47,100 nt of DNA from Chara braunii (GCA_003427395.1 BFEA01000330.1:1298412-1345511); one strand, 5' to 3'. Shown: positions 1-9,304, counted from the first letter of the stretch. Program-made: numbers and translations. The notes: generated by a model from the letters alone, not told the origin.

Positions 1-846
1 GGAGGGAGGGAGGGAGAGGACAATAGCAAGAGAACGCGGAAGTGAGAGGAAGAGATGGCGAGAGGGACAGGGCAGAGAGAGATCCCAATGGGATAGTACA
101 CTTCGGGCCACTCAATTTCCTTTTTTTTTAATTCCTTAAGCTATTTTGTTATGAGAAGTTTGCCAAATAAGCGTAAAATATAGCGATTGTTTTATATATA
201 TATCTATATATATATTTTAATATAGCGAATTTGATTACACCATGTGTAGGGAACACACACAAATTGAATGCAAATGTCTGGAGACATGGAGAGCTTGTAA
301 TTTGTAACAAGTACTCGATCTATCGGACGTGTTTAAAAAAAAAAAAAAAAAACGTATTCGCTTCCGTTCATTCTTCTTTTTTTCATTCTTTCGTTGCACA
401 TATTCGCTTTTTTTTTTTGGGCATATGCGCTTTGCGTTAGTGTACGTAGAGGAAGAAGAAGGACAAGCAATGGCCAATTGCTCTGCACACGGTCAACAAA
501 ATATCTTACGAGAGCGTGTTAACAATCTCTCATAGTAAATATAAATGTATAACAAATCAAATAAAGTTAAAAAAAAGAAGAAAAAAAAGTTAATAAAGAA
601 ACAGTATAAAAGAGGTAAAAGGGGAAGAGTGTGCCATCATTGCTTCCGTCCGTTTTTAATTTTGACATATAGAGATATAGATTGAAGGTCTAGTTGCAAC
701 CACTCGCCATCCGCCAACATTCTGAATGCATCTGGACACGCTATCTGGGCAAATGCATAAAAAAATCTTGGCGAATTTTGAATGCTGAAATGAAAATGGG
801 TGTCGAGTTGCATGCCCCACTTTAACGATGGGAGAATTATGTAGTG
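1..846. other. Intergenic, no gene recognised
   Basis: Purine-rich GGGA start, short TA run (about 196-222), several A and T homopolymers (for example 335-351). Short frames here encode only poly-Lys or poly-Phe tracts. Nothing resembling a gene is seen. Confidence 0.6.
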
Positions 847-920
847 CCGTCTTCACTCGAATACAACGTACGGTCACTATGTCGTGTATCTGGACCGAGA
901 ATTGCTCCAAATACAGCTAT
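847..920 (+). mobile_element. MITE family A, half copy
   Basis: The terminal motif CCGTCTTCACTCGAATACAA and the following segment match the terminal inverted repeat shared by at least seven other elements in this window (best copy 9305-9410). The second arm is degenerate. Family A is TA-flanked, so Tc1/mariner or Stowaway-like (see 13774-13878). Confidence 0.6.
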
Positions 921-966
921 TTGTGTGCGCATATTCTGTATATGGTCTTTATATACGTGTAGAAAC

Positions 967-1004
967 CTGTCTCTTATACACATCTAGATGTGTATAAGAG
1001 ACAG
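967..1004. other. Nextera (Tn5 mosaic-end) junction adapter left in the assembly
   Basis: Positions 967-985 read CTGTCTCTTATACACATCT, directly followed by its exact reverse complement at 986-1004. This is the 19-bp Tn5 mosaic end in head-to-head form, the circularisation junction of Nextera mate-pair libraries. It is a sequencing construct, not biology. Sequence left and right of it may come from places kilobases apart in the genome, so contiguity across 967-1004 should not be trusted. Confidence 0.95.
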
Positions 1005-1084
1005 CCACTCTGCACAGTGATTACTCTATTGCTCCTGCGAGGGGGGAGTTGATAGTATAATTGGAAATATGCCTATTCCTACTA

Positions 1085-1172
1085 CTGTCTTCACTCGAAT
1101 ACAACGTACGGTCATTATAGCTGTATTTGCGGTCATTATAGCTGTATTTGGGGCAACTTTGTGTCTAGATAC
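1085..1172 (+). mobile_element. MITE family A, partial copy with internal duplication
   Basis: Begins with the family A terminal sequence (GTCTTCACTCGAATACAACG). The segment GGTCATTATAGCTGTATTTG is present twice in tandem (around 1110 and 1131). The right arm is missing; a poly-C tract and an N (1174) follow. Confidence 0.55.
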
Positions 1173-1301
1173 ANCCCCCCCCCTTTTTCCCCCTCTGCGG
1201 CCGCCCCATATTCTTTGTTTTCTCCCGTTTTCCAAGTGTAAATTTGTAAAATTAATATTTGTGTATATATTTTGACCGTCGAAATTCATTGACTGTTGCG
1301 C

Positions 1302-1341
1302 CAGGGTGGGATTTCGACCGGCTGCTTAACCACTCGCCCGA
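1302..1341 (-). repeat. tRNA-derived remnant (A-box and B-box)
   Basis: Reverse strand shows an A-box-like GCGAGTGGTTAAG (1321-1340) and a B-box-like GGTCGAAATCC (1309-1319), but the anticodon arm is almost entirely deleted. It cannot fold as a tRNA, so it is best read as a SINE head or tRNA relic. Confidence 0.4.
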
Positions 1342-1344
1342 GTG

Positions 1345-1439
1345 TGAAAAGACAAAGCTATGGCGGATGTATCTTTCCACGATGTCGCGGAAGATACGTT
1401 CTCCATTTTGCACGTTCGGTGAGTTCTGCGGCGAGGCCC
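1345..1439. mobile_element. MITE family B, truncated copy
   Basis: The inner part (GTATCTTTCCAC, then GCGGAAGATAC, then CCATTTTGCAC) and the right end GCGAGGCCC match the 122-bp elements at 16276-16397 and 32072-32193. The left inverted repeat is lost. Confidence 0.55.
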
Positions 1440-1883
1440 GTAGATATACTTACTATTTTGGGAAAGTTGCACGCCCCCGATTAACGGAGGCCGCTTCATA
1501 TTTCTTGGGGAAGAGTCAATTATTGGGGAGAGTTGGTTGTCGCGGCCTCTTTGCGTGTGTTCTTCCCCCCCCCCCCCCCCCCGTTCCCACTTTTCCCCCT
1601 TCTCTTTTTTCAAGTTTTTTGTTATTTAGTTATTACGTGTTTGTTTGTCCGGTTGTCCTTTTCTCTGTGTTTGTTTTTGGGTTTTAATTCTCTATTGCTT
1701 CCATACAATCCAAAAGCAGAGCTGGAATATGTATATTAAAATCATATTCCATGCATATATATAATAATCTGAAGTGATGAGAGTTGTATATGCATGTTTG
1801 TGGTGTGTGTGAATGTACTCCTTTGCGGATTTAACTTTGGCGTCGTCTTAAAACATGTATGTTTCTCTCTGTTTGACTGTATA
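1440..1883. other. Intergenic, no gene recognised
   Basis: Contains a C-run (about 1565-1582) and T/C-rich sequence. Frames here are poly-Pro or poly-Phe readings of simple sequence. Confidence 0.5.
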
Positions 1884-1995
1884 TACATCCACGTGGGCGG
1901 CCTTGTACGCAAGAGGTTTTGAACAGGGGGAGTCTTGTAAGGAAGAAGATAAAAAATGAATTTATTTCTTTTTTTCTTTGCATTTGCGCTCTGAT
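1884..1995 (+). repeat. Dispersed repeat R1 copy
   Basis: Core CACGTGGGCGGCCTTGTACG, then an AACAGGGGGAGTC block, an AAGGAAGAAGAT block, a T-rich stretch and GCGCTCTGAT. Further copies at 2282-2450, 2584-2700 and 4003-4160, and an inverted partial copy around 2870-2920. R1 always lies next to the ATATAT/GACGATATAT tract of the hammerhead-bearing repeat, so the two may be parts of one composite element. Confidence 0.7.
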
Positions 1996-2104
1996 AAATT
2001 TGTGACGATATATATGTGTGCGACAATATATATGTATGTGATGTATGTGTATAGATATATATCGTCAAACAGAGAGATTCACAGTGTGACAATATATATT
2101 GTCA

Positions 2105-2245
2105 AATAGAGCTGCCCGGTAAACCGAAGGCAGAGAGGGAGAATAGGACAACAAACGACAGATTGTTCCGGCGCTCGTCTGTCGTTTGTTGGCCTCTCCC
2201 TTTCTGCCTACGGTTTATCGTCAAACAGAGCTGCCCGGTACATAT
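2105..2245. repeat. Imperfect long palindrome made of two inverted repeat units
   Basis: The segment from about 2110 (AGCTGCCCGGTAAACCG, then GGCAGAGAGGGAG, then ACAACAAACGACAG) is the reverse complement of the repeat unit resuming at about 2180 (CTGTCGTTTGTTGGCC, then CTGCCTACGGTTTA). Arms are about 55 bp around a short centre. This is a head-to-head arrangement of the unit that is otherwise head-to-tail in the array. Confidence 0.65.
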
Positions 2246-2281
2246 ATAAATATATATTCATGTGACAATATATATACATAT

Positions 2282-2450
2282 GGGGTGGGGGCAGCCGCTC
2301 AGCTCAACCTACAACCACGTGGGCGGCCTTGTACGCAAGAGGTTCTGAACAGGGGGAGTTGTAAGGAAGAAGATTAAAAACGAATTCAGTTTTTCTTGTT
2401 TTCCTTGTTTTCTTTCTGTTTTTCGCTTTGGCGCTCTGATATCATGTGAC
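2282..2450 (+). repeat. Dispersed repeat R1 copy, longest
   Basis: Starts with GGGGTGGGGGCAGCCGCTCA and continues through CACGTGGGCGGCC to GCGCTCTGATATCATGTGAC. It shares nearly its full length with the copy at 4003-4160. Confidence 0.7.
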
Positions 2451-2583
2451 AATATATATACATTCATGTGACGATATATACATATGAATAACAGTTTGTC
2501 ACAGCCCCTCGTTTGTTGTCCCTCTTCTCCCTCTCAGCCCTGCCTACGGTTTACCGGGCAGCTCCGCTGATTGACGATATATG

Positions 2584-2700
2584 TACTTGTGCGCAAGAGG
2601 TTGTGAACAGGGGGAGTTGTAAGTAAGAAGATAAAAGACGAATTGATATCTTTCTTGTTTCCTTTTGTTTTTTTCGCTTTTGCGCTCTGATATCGTTGTG
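2584..2700 (+). repeat. Dispersed repeat R1 copy, 5' truncated
   Basis: Starts at the GCGCAAGAGGTTGTGAACAG block and runs to TTGCGCTCTGATATC; the GC-rich 5' part is absent. Confidence 0.65.
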
Positions 2701-2747
2701 ACGATATATATGTACAATATATACCGTGACGATATATATATATATAT

Positions 2748-2850
2748 ACTCCGACGAAACAGTTTGTCACAGCCCCTCGTTTGTTGTCCTCTTCTCCCTC
2801 TCTGCCTACGGTTTACCGGGCAGTTCTATTTGACGATATATACGATATAT
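2748..2850 (+). repeat. Hammerhead-repeat unit, 5' truncated
   Basis: Begins inside stem II (ACTCCGACGAAACAG) and runs through TTTGTCACAGCCCC to the GACGATATAT tract. The CTGATGA half is absent, so no self-cleavage is expected from this copy alone. Confidence 0.65.
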
Positions 2851-2917
2851 ATATATATATATCGTCACATGAATATTAGAGCGCAAAAGCGAAAAAAACA
2901 AAAGGAAACAAAAAAGC

Positions 2918-3026
2918 CTCCTGTTGAATTGGTGAGACTCCGACGAAACAATCTGTCACAGCCCCTCGTTTCTTCTCCTCTTCTCCTCTTCTCCCTCCCT
3001 CTCTGCCGACGGTTTACTGGGCATAT
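2918..3026 (+). repeat. Hammerhead-repeat unit, degenerate core
   Basis: Shows CCTCCTGTTGAATTGG where the best copy has CCTCCTGATGAGTCGG, then loop TGAGACT, CCGAC, GAAACA and ATCTGTC. Core A6 is changed to T and stem II is weakened, so it is probably inactive. Confidence 0.65.
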
Positions 3027-3035
3027 GTAATTAGA

Positions 3036-3140
3036 GATGAGTCGGTGAAACTCCGACGAAACAGTTTGTCACAGCCCCTCGTTTGTTGTCCTCTTCTCCC
3101 TCCCTCTCTGCCTACGGTTTCCCGGGCATCTCTGTTTGAC
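3036..3140 (+). repeat. Hammerhead-repeat unit with intact stem II and 3' core
   Basis: GATGAGTCGGTGAAACTCCG followed by ACGAAACAGTTTGTC is identical to the complete ribozyme copy at 34165-34199. The sequence upstream of GATGA differs, so the stem I strand and the first core bases are missing: a truncated unit. Confidence 0.7.
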
Positions 3141-3149
3141 GATATCTAT

Positions 3150-3220
3150 GTATATCTATATCGATATCTATATCGATATCTATATCGATATCTATATCGA
3201 TATCTATATCTATATATACT
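3150..3220. repeat. 12-bp minisatellite TATATCGATATC
   Basis: About five tandem copies of TATATCGATATC, itself a near-palindrome, grading into TATATATC. It lies at the TA-rich end of a hammerhead-repeat unit. Confidence 0.85.
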
Positions 3221-3316
3221 GTCACATGAATAGATATCTATATCTATATTCGTTTGTTGTCCTCTTCTCTCTCTCTGCCTACGGTTTACCGGGCAGTTCT
3301 GTTTGTGACGATATAT

Positions 3317-3747
3317 AGCGTGCCTATCCTATCTGCCAGGGTGGGGGCTCCTCTTCCTGATTGGCCAATAGAATCAAGCAGGCCTTGAGCACACTAATTG
3401 TAGGACAGATAAAGCTTTCGACACTACCAACAGATACGGTGTTGAAGAAAGAAAGAAAAAAATTGAAGAAACGAAAGAAAAAAAGAAAAAAAGAACAAAT
3501 TGCTGAAGAAAAAAAAAAGAAAACAAGAAAAAAAAAATAAGATAAAAAGAAAAAATATGTTGAACTTTGTTGTGACAGTGGCAATTGGTTAATCTGTGGG
3601 ATGTGTGTCATTTGCTTTGCTTTGTTTGACTGATGGGCCTTCCTCTCCCTCTTCCTCTTCCCTTGTCCTTTCTTTCTTTGACAAAGGGATCCCTTTCTCT
3701 TTCTCTCGCCTCTGTGAGGTTTGGTTTCCTCCTCCTCCTTTTCTTTA
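3317..3747. other. Intergenic, A-rich then T/C-rich
   Basis: 3440-3560 is an AAAGAAAAAAG-type tract. Frames across it are simple-sequence readings. No gene recognised. Confidence 0.5.
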
Positions 3748-4070
3748 CTTCTTTGCCTTTTGGCTGCGTGCGTGCAAGTGGGGGGTCCTTGTGACACACG
3801 GGGATGGATGGGGGCAGCCAGCGCCCAACCTGTCATCCACGTGGCTGGCCTTGCAAGGGCGGTGCTTGCATGTGGGACTTGTCATCTGGGATCTGTTTTG
3901 TTGCCCCCTGTTCTGTCTGTTTTATTTGGCTGTTCCGTTCCCTTCCTCTCTTCTTTGCCTCTTTGCCTTTTGGCTGTGTGCAAGTGGGTCGATATGACAC
4001 ACGGGGGTGGGGCCAGCCGCCGCTCAGCTCAACCTACATCCACGTGGGCGGCCTTGTACGCAAGAGGAGG
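3748..4070. repeat. Direct duplication of about 210 bp
   Basis: The block TTTGCCTTTTGGCTG, GTGCAAGTGGG, GACACACGGG, CCAGC, CCAACCT, ATCCACGTGG occurs from about 3750 and again from about 3960. The second copy runs into the R1 repeat at 4003-4160, so the first may be a diverged R1 5' end. Confidence 0.65.
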
Positions 4071-4160
4071 TTCTGAACAGGGGGAGTCTTGTAAGGAAGT
4101 AGATTAAAAATGAATTAAGTTTTTCTTGTTTCTGTTTTTCGCTTTGGCGCTCTGATATCA
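4003..4160 (+). repeat. Dispersed repeat R1 copy
   Basis: Matches 2282-2450 from the GGGGTGGGGCCAGCCGC start through CACGTGGGCGGCCTTG to GCGCTCTGATATCATGTGAC. Confidence 0.7.
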
Positions 4161-4189
4161 TGTGACAATATATATATCGTCACATATAT

Positions 4190-4285
4190 ATATGAATCGC
4201 TGAGACTCCGACGAAACAGTCTGTCATAGCCCCTTGTTTGTTCTCCTCTCTCCCTCTCTGCCCACCGTTTACGGAGCATATCTTA
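4190..4285 (+). repeat. Hammerhead-repeat unit, 5' truncated
   Basis: Starts CGCTGAGACTCCGACGAAAC, then AGTCTGTCATAGCCCC and the CTGCCCACCGTTTACGG block. The 3' stem is kept (ACA, loop GTC, TGT, C). The CTGATGA half is missing. Confidence 0.6.
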
Positions 4286-4655
4286 TCTGGATATGTCTAT
4301 GTATGTCCTATCTAAGAAGTACATGAAATTTTATGTAGTTATGTATTTATAGGCAATTTCATGAACGCGCTGTTGCCGTTTGAAATCGGAAGGTAAGAGG
4401 ATATTCAGTCAATTAATTGGAGGACAGTAATTATAATATTTTATTTCGAGGTGTATTTTTGATTAATTAAAGGTTCAAGGTATATAGGTACTGAACTTTT
4501 CCCGCCGGTTTATGTATCGGGACGATTTTTCGATGAATATGCGTTTCTGCTTTGCGTGTTTCGAGCTCCTCTTCCCCCCCCCCCCCTTTCTCCTCCTTTT
4601 TCTTTTTCTTCTTAATTTCCTTCACGCTGGTGTCCATCATCTGCTGAGGTAAGAT
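4286..4655. other. Intergenic, no gene recognised
   Basis: AT-rich to mixed sequence with a C-run near 4574-4587. Confidence 0.5.
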
Positions 4656-4769
4656 TCGTCTTCCCCCGAATAGAACGTACGGTCGTTACGGCTGTATTTT
4701 GTATTTGGAACAATTTGCAGTCTATGTACACAGCGATAATGACCATGCGCTTTATTCTGGGGAAGACGG
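4656..4769. mobile_element. MITE family A copy
   Basis: Left arm CGTCTTCCCCCGAATAGAAC and right arm CTTTATTCTGGGGAAGACGG are inverted repeats. The interior carries the family motif GTCGTTACGGCTGTATTTTG and its inverse AGCGATAATGACC. Flanking TA is no longer clear. Confidence 0.75.
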
Positions 4770-5150
4770 GACTCACTGAAATGATGGCATGCGAACTTGT
4801 CGTATGAGGTTGGAGTCGGCTGGTCTGGGCGCTTTTTTTTTTTTTTTTTTGAGGGGGCCGTTCTCCCACTACAGGACGGCTGGCTGGCTTCGTTTGAAAA
4901 CGTTTTCGCACGACCGGTCCTGTCTTTTTGCCAGTAGACGTTTCCCCCACCCCCGTCGGAAATGGCGACAGCCTTGAGATATTATCGTCGAACTGCCAGT
5001 AGATGTTTTTCACACTACCGAATGTTTTTTTTTTTTGGTTAAAAAAAAGAAAAGGATGCTTTCACACCGAGGGGGGAGGGTTCTCGCGCCAACTGAACTT
5101 TTTTTTTTTTTTTTCCCCACGTCCTGCATCGTGTCCAGTCTCGCCCACTG
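4770..5150. other. Intergenic, no gene recognised
   Basis: Contains several T runs (4830-4849, 5024-5036, 5100-5114). No gene or repeat family recognised. Confidence 0.5.
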
Positions 5151-5262
5151 CCGTCTTCTTCACCTGAATAGAACGCCGGGTCATTATCCCTGCGTCTAGA
5201 CTGGAAATTGGCCCAAATACAGCAGCTTTCATGACGGGGTGTTCTATTCGGGTGGAAACGCG
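5151..5262. mobile_element. MITE family A copy
   Basis: Left arm CCGTCTTCTTCACCTGAATA and right arm GTTCTATTCGGGTGGAAACG are degenerate inverted repeats. The interior has GGGTCATTATCCCTGCGTCT and CAAATACAGC. Confidence 0.7.
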
Positions 5263-5321
5263 GGGATTGGGGTGGGGGGAGGGGGAGGGGGTTGTTGGGG
5301 GTTGGGTGTGCAACTGTTCAG

Positions 5322-5415
5322 CCACGCCATCCGCTATCGAGCCCCCTCTTCTGACAAGTTGGATCACATCTGATCGTAGGAAATTTTTTAGGGGGCTCGA
5401 TAGCGGATGGCGTGG
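5322..5415. repeat. Perfect 25-bp inverted repeat (hairpin or MITE)
   Basis: CCACGCCATCCGCTATCGAG plus CCCCC at 5322-5346 is the exact reverse complement of 5391-5415, across a 44-nt spacer. It does not match the other MITE families in this window. No clear target duplication is seen at its ends. Confidence 0.8.
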
Positions 5416-6102
5416 TGGGGACGAGTTGGGTTTTTCACTCCGTTTCGGAGAGTACGTGGTAGATGGGTCCATAGAGATGAGTGGGTAGTATCATCATCAT
5501 TTTCTTGTTTTTTTTTTCCATTTTCGGTTGTTGTGCTTTTTCAGTCTCTTCGGGAATTTTTAAAAATTTGCTTTCCCCTTTTTTTTGGGTAAAAGTGGTA
5601 GGGTCACAATATCTTCTTCTTCTTTTTTTTTTTTTTTTTTTTTTTTTACAGTATCTTTTTGAGGGCTAGCAAACTTGTCAAAACCACAATTTATTTATTT
5701 TTACCAATAATAATAAAAAACGGAAAACAACTCAGTCCGCAGCAGGTTTGTGTAGAGGCAACTTGGTCGGCACGTTTTTCGTTCCTCCCCCCCGCCCCCT
5801 TCGACAGTTTCTCGCCAAGAAAAAGAGGGGTATAGCCGTTCCTACCTCGTTAATTGTGATGCAGTTGTACTTGATATTTGTTTTTTTTGTTTTGTTTTTT
5901 CCCTCCTGAGCAGCAGCATTCACCGGCAATCGATAGCTACGGAGGGGCACGATTGCAGCCAATCAGACAGAAATCAAGTTCTTTGTTTTCTCCCTTCTCT
6001 CCTCTTTGCCGCCTTTGCGCCCCCCCTTTTGTCCCCTTCGCCGCCCCTGGCTGCGCTGAGGTTCCCCTTCTCTTCCTCCGTCGTCTCGTCTACCAGCCTG
6101 GG
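5416..6102. other. Intergenic, T-rich
   Basis: Long T tracts (for example 5618-5647) and C-rich sequence. No gene recognised. Confidence 0.5.
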
Positions 6103-6159
6103 TGCTCGGGAAGTGTTTAATTCATTGTCATTTCTGAGCGCTCTCTCTCGCAGGGTCTT

Positions 6160-6206
<47 letters not shown>

Positions 6207-6705
6207 CGCGTGCGCAGGATCTCTCTCTCTCGCGCGCGTTCTCTCCCTCCCTTCCTCCTCTCCTCCCCCACCCCGGGTGCTCGGTAAGTGCTTAATTCAT
6301 TCTCATTTTTTAGCGCTCTCTCTCGCAGGGTCTTTCTCTCTCTCTCTCTCTCTGTGTCGCAGGATCTCTCTCTCTCTCTCTCGTTCTTGGGGGGGGAAAG
6401 GAGCCGAAAAACGAGAGTTAATGTTACGCGAGAAACTGAAGCAGAAAGAGAAGGGGAAATTGCCGAAAAAGATTGAAAATTGATCGAGAAAGAGAAAGGA
6501 AATCGCTGAAAAGAATTGAGAATTGATTGGAGCGCTGAGGCCCCCTCTTCACCACCGCCTGCCTCCCCCCGCCCTTTACTGCGCTGAGACCTCTGGACTT
6601 TCCCTTCTCCTTCCCTTCCTCCTCTTCTTCCCCAGTCTGCCCGCTCTGGAACTGTTTAATTCACTCTCATTTTTTAGCGCTCTCTGTCGCAGTGTCTCTC
6701 TCGCA

Positions 6706-6739
<34 letters not shown>

Positions 6740-6850
6740 GTTGGGGGGTAAGAAGGAGCGGAAAGAGATTGAATGTTACGCGAGAAACTGAAGCAGAAAG
6801 AGAAGAGGAAATTGCCGAAAAGAATTGGAAATTGATTTGATTGGAGAACG
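6103..6850. repeat. Tandem segmental repeats with CT/GC microsatellites
   Basis: The motif around TTAATTCATTCTCATTTTTT, AGCGCTCTCT, CGCAG, (CT)n occurs from about 6103, 6273 and 6640. The last two are followed by the same block (AATGTTACGCGAGAAACTGA, AGCAGAAAGAGAAG, GAAATTGCCGAAAA), ending near 6482 and 6840. (CT)n and (CG)n tracts lie at 6165-6210 and 6338-6385. Protein frames here are readings of simple repeat. Confidence 0.7.
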
Positions 6851-7025
6851 ACCACAGATTGGACGGGGGGGGCGTGAGGAGGAGGAGAGGAGGGTACAGG
6901 GTTTCCATCGAAGTCGTAGGGATTCGTCTAAAGGGGTCCAATTCTTTTTTTTTTTTTTTTTTTTTTTTGAGGGGTCCAATTCTCGACCTTCCTCTGAGTA
7001 GTGGGCCCCGCGCTTTTGACGGCTA

Positions 7026-7138
7026 CCGTCTTCCCCCGACCACAAGGCGCGCTCATTATGGCTGTACCGGACCTGAAAGATAGCTTGTATACGTTCATTC
7101 ATTCGTTATCAGGGTTAGTTATGTTCCGTGGAAGATGG
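7026..7138. mobile_element. MITE family A copy, subfamily with CTTGTATAC interior
   Basis: Left end TA then CCGTCTTCCCCCGACCACAA; right end is degenerate (TTCCGTGGAAGATGG). The interior GAAAGATAGCTTGTATACGT is shared with the copy at 7547-7651. Confidence 0.65.
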
Positions 7139-7546
7139 AGGCAAACGGGCTTTCGGTGGTAACGAAGCCCTCCACCCCTCACTCTCACCATCGACAACGC
7201 GCCAGGACCCCCTTGCACCGAGAGGACCTACTCGCGCACATTCAATGTTTTTGACCGTTTCATTTTATTTATTTATTGTTGTGTTTTTTTTTCCTGATTA
7301 TTTGCTTCCCAACGTCGATTTTTCATTCATTATTCGGTTTTTCCTTCTGTGATTCTTTTCGTTTGCTGACCGTCCGATTTTACGAGTCCTGACCGCGGTT
7401 ACGGCCGGGCTTATATGCATCTGGCCGCAATTCCATCCAGAAATAAGTAAAAAAATGGCAGTGTGAGTGTGCCCTAAGAAGGACTATAACACGTCACCGC
7501 TCTACTTACTCTCCATCGGAAGAGTGTCCAAATTTTCGTAGTACTA
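7139..7546. other. Intergenic with MITE family D fragment
   Basis: 7411-7476 carries CATCTGGCCGCAATTCCATC and GGCAGTGTGAGTGTGCCCTA, matching the end of family D (see 40408-40527). Otherwise nothing recognised. Confidence 0.5.
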
Positions 7547-7651
7547 CCGTCTTCCCCCGAACACAACGCACCCTCATTTTGGCTGCACCCGGCTGGAAAG
7601 ATGGCTTGTATACATTCATTATCAGGGTGCGTTGTCTTCGGGGGAGGACTG
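7547..7651. mobile_element. MITE family A copy, TA-flanked
   Basis: TA dinucleotides at 7545-7546 and 7652-7653 bound inverted ends CCGTCTTCCCCCGAACACAA and GTTGTCTTCGGGGGAGGACTG. Length is 105 bp, the same as the 13774-13878 copy. Confidence 0.8.
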
Positions 7652-7653
7652 TA

Positions 7654-8077
7654 GGAGAGCAAAGGGAGACATTCCCGAGAGCAGGAAAGGACCTCTGGAG
7701 GTCCCTGTTTGTCCGCCCAGACTCGGGGTACTTTACGCCCAGACTCCAGGCGTGCTCTCCAAAACAGGGCTCATCAAAGACCGAGCATTTCCAAAATATG
7801 GACACTGTAAAAAAAAAAAAAAACTGGATTTTGTAAAAAAAATCCAAAAAAAACTGGGCATGGCAGCCTGGGAACTAACTCTCCGAGCTTGGAGATTTGT
7901 CTTCGAGGTCATGTTCTGAGAATTCCTCAAAAGTTTTTATAAACTCGAATTGGAGAGTAAGTGGAGCCACGCCCAACTTTCCAAATTGGGAGAGTGGAGA
8001 GTAGCGGAGGGAGACCCTTTGCTCAAGGTCGATTTTCATCCTTTTGTTTGTGACCGTTGATTTTGATGATTGACTGT

Positions 8078-8081
<4 letters not shown>
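7654..8081. other. Intergenic, no gene recognised
   Basis: Mixed sequence with A runs at 7809-7822 and 7836-7853. No feature supported. Confidence 0.5.

Positions 8082-8164
<83 letters not shown>
8082..8164. repeat. (AG)n microsatellite
   Basis: Uninterrupted AG dinucleotide run of about 80 bp. A short direct duplication of ACATTAATTATTAGGAAGTG follows at 8250-8300. Confidence 0.95.
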
Positions 8165-8168
<4 letters not shown>

Positions 8169-8439
8169 GGCCGTGGTTTTCCCCAGCCCTCAAATCTTAT
8201 CGGCCAGTATTAATGAACTGGACCGGAACGGGATACGAAACTGAAGGAGCACATTAATTATTAGGAAGTGGAAAGTACATTAATTATTAGGAAGTGGAAA
8301 CAAGTTAGATTGCAAAGCAAAAGCAGAAAAGGGAAAAAAAATAAAATTAAAAGGGTAGGCTGCAAAGCGAACTTCCGCGTTTGGTATGGTATAAGTAAAT
8401 GGGAGAGCGTTATTATGACTTAACTAAAACACGGACGAT

Positions 8440-9240
8440 TATCGCTGATTGCCATTTATGGGAGTCGAAAACGGAAGGGAAGTAAACAGAAGAATGCAAT
8501 TGACTGCGGTAAATGGAAGGCACGCAGCCACTTAAGTAAATGGACGGAAGATGGCCAGTGAAGACGTAAACGGAAGGTAAATGGAAGATGGCCGGCGGTG
8601 CGTAAGTAAACGGAAGGAAACGGAAGGGGAACGAAAGATGGCTGCCGACGCTTAAGTAAACGGAAGGAAGATTGCCAACGAAGTCGTTAACGGAAGTTTG
8701 CCGTGGAAGTAAACGGAAAGAAGAGTGCCGCTGAAGTAAACGGAACGGAAGATTGCCGCTCTGAAGTAAACGGAACGGAACGGACGGTCGCCGCTTTGAA
8801 GTAAACGGAACGGAAGACTGCCACTTTGACGCAAACGGAAGGTACAGGGCAGATTTGCCGCTTAACGGAGAAGAAAGAGATTTGCCGCTTAACGAAAAGC
8901 AGAGCTCGATAAGCTTCCCGGTGAAGTAAACGGAACAGACAGACGATTGCTGCGCTGAATTAAATGGAAGATTGCAGCTGAAAGTCAACGGAAAGAAGAG
9001 TGCCGTTGAAGTAGACGGAAATAAACGGCTAAGTAGACGGAAGTAAACGGCTAAGTAGACGGAAGTAAACGGTAGGGAAGATTGCTGCTTATGTTGTTTG
9101 CAACGTACTTGCAAACGGAAGTAGTAAATGGAACGGAGGGTTTTGCAGTCTGGATCTCCTCCAGGGGTAAGTGAGCAGAAGTCGACGGAAATAAATGGAA
9201 TTTCCAGAATTGCCATCGTTCGAAAAGGAGTGAAAGGTAA
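8440..9240. repeat. Degenerate minisatellite, GAAGTAAACGGAACGGAAGA type
   Basis: About 25-30 diverged units of roughly 28-30 bp built on GTAAACGGAA, then GATTGCCGCT or GATGGCCG. Best preserved at 8690-8840; short units GTAGACGGAAGTAAACGGCT lie at 9010-9070. The 267-codon minus-strand frame over it (8413-9216) is a by-product of the repeat and shows no domain. Confidence 0.8.
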
Positions 9241-9304
9241 TTGTTAGGATGCGGGAAAGAGGAGAGACTGCCGAAGCGAAAAAGGTACAGCACCAACGGG
9301 CCTA

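Larger units (their letters stand above)
2085..3316. repeat. Array of hammerhead-bearing repeat units mixed with R1 copies
   Basis: The module GTTTGTCACAGCCCCTCG, a CTCTTCTCCC tract, CTGCCTACGGTTTACCGGGC, and TTTGACGATATATATAT recurs at about 2490, 2757, 2938, 3061 and (partly) 3249. Spacings are roughly 190, 110 and 190 bp. Several units keep the 3' half of a hammerhead ribozyme (stem II CCGAC, GAAAC core, ACA-N3-TGTC). The whole array is flanked and separated by TA-rich GACGATATAT palindromes. Confidence 0.75.

Noticed and set aside
8413-9216. 267-codon minus-strand open frame
   Set aside because: Translation of the 28-30 bp minisatellite (repeated SVYF, LPFRLLQ); absence of stops is a property of the unit.
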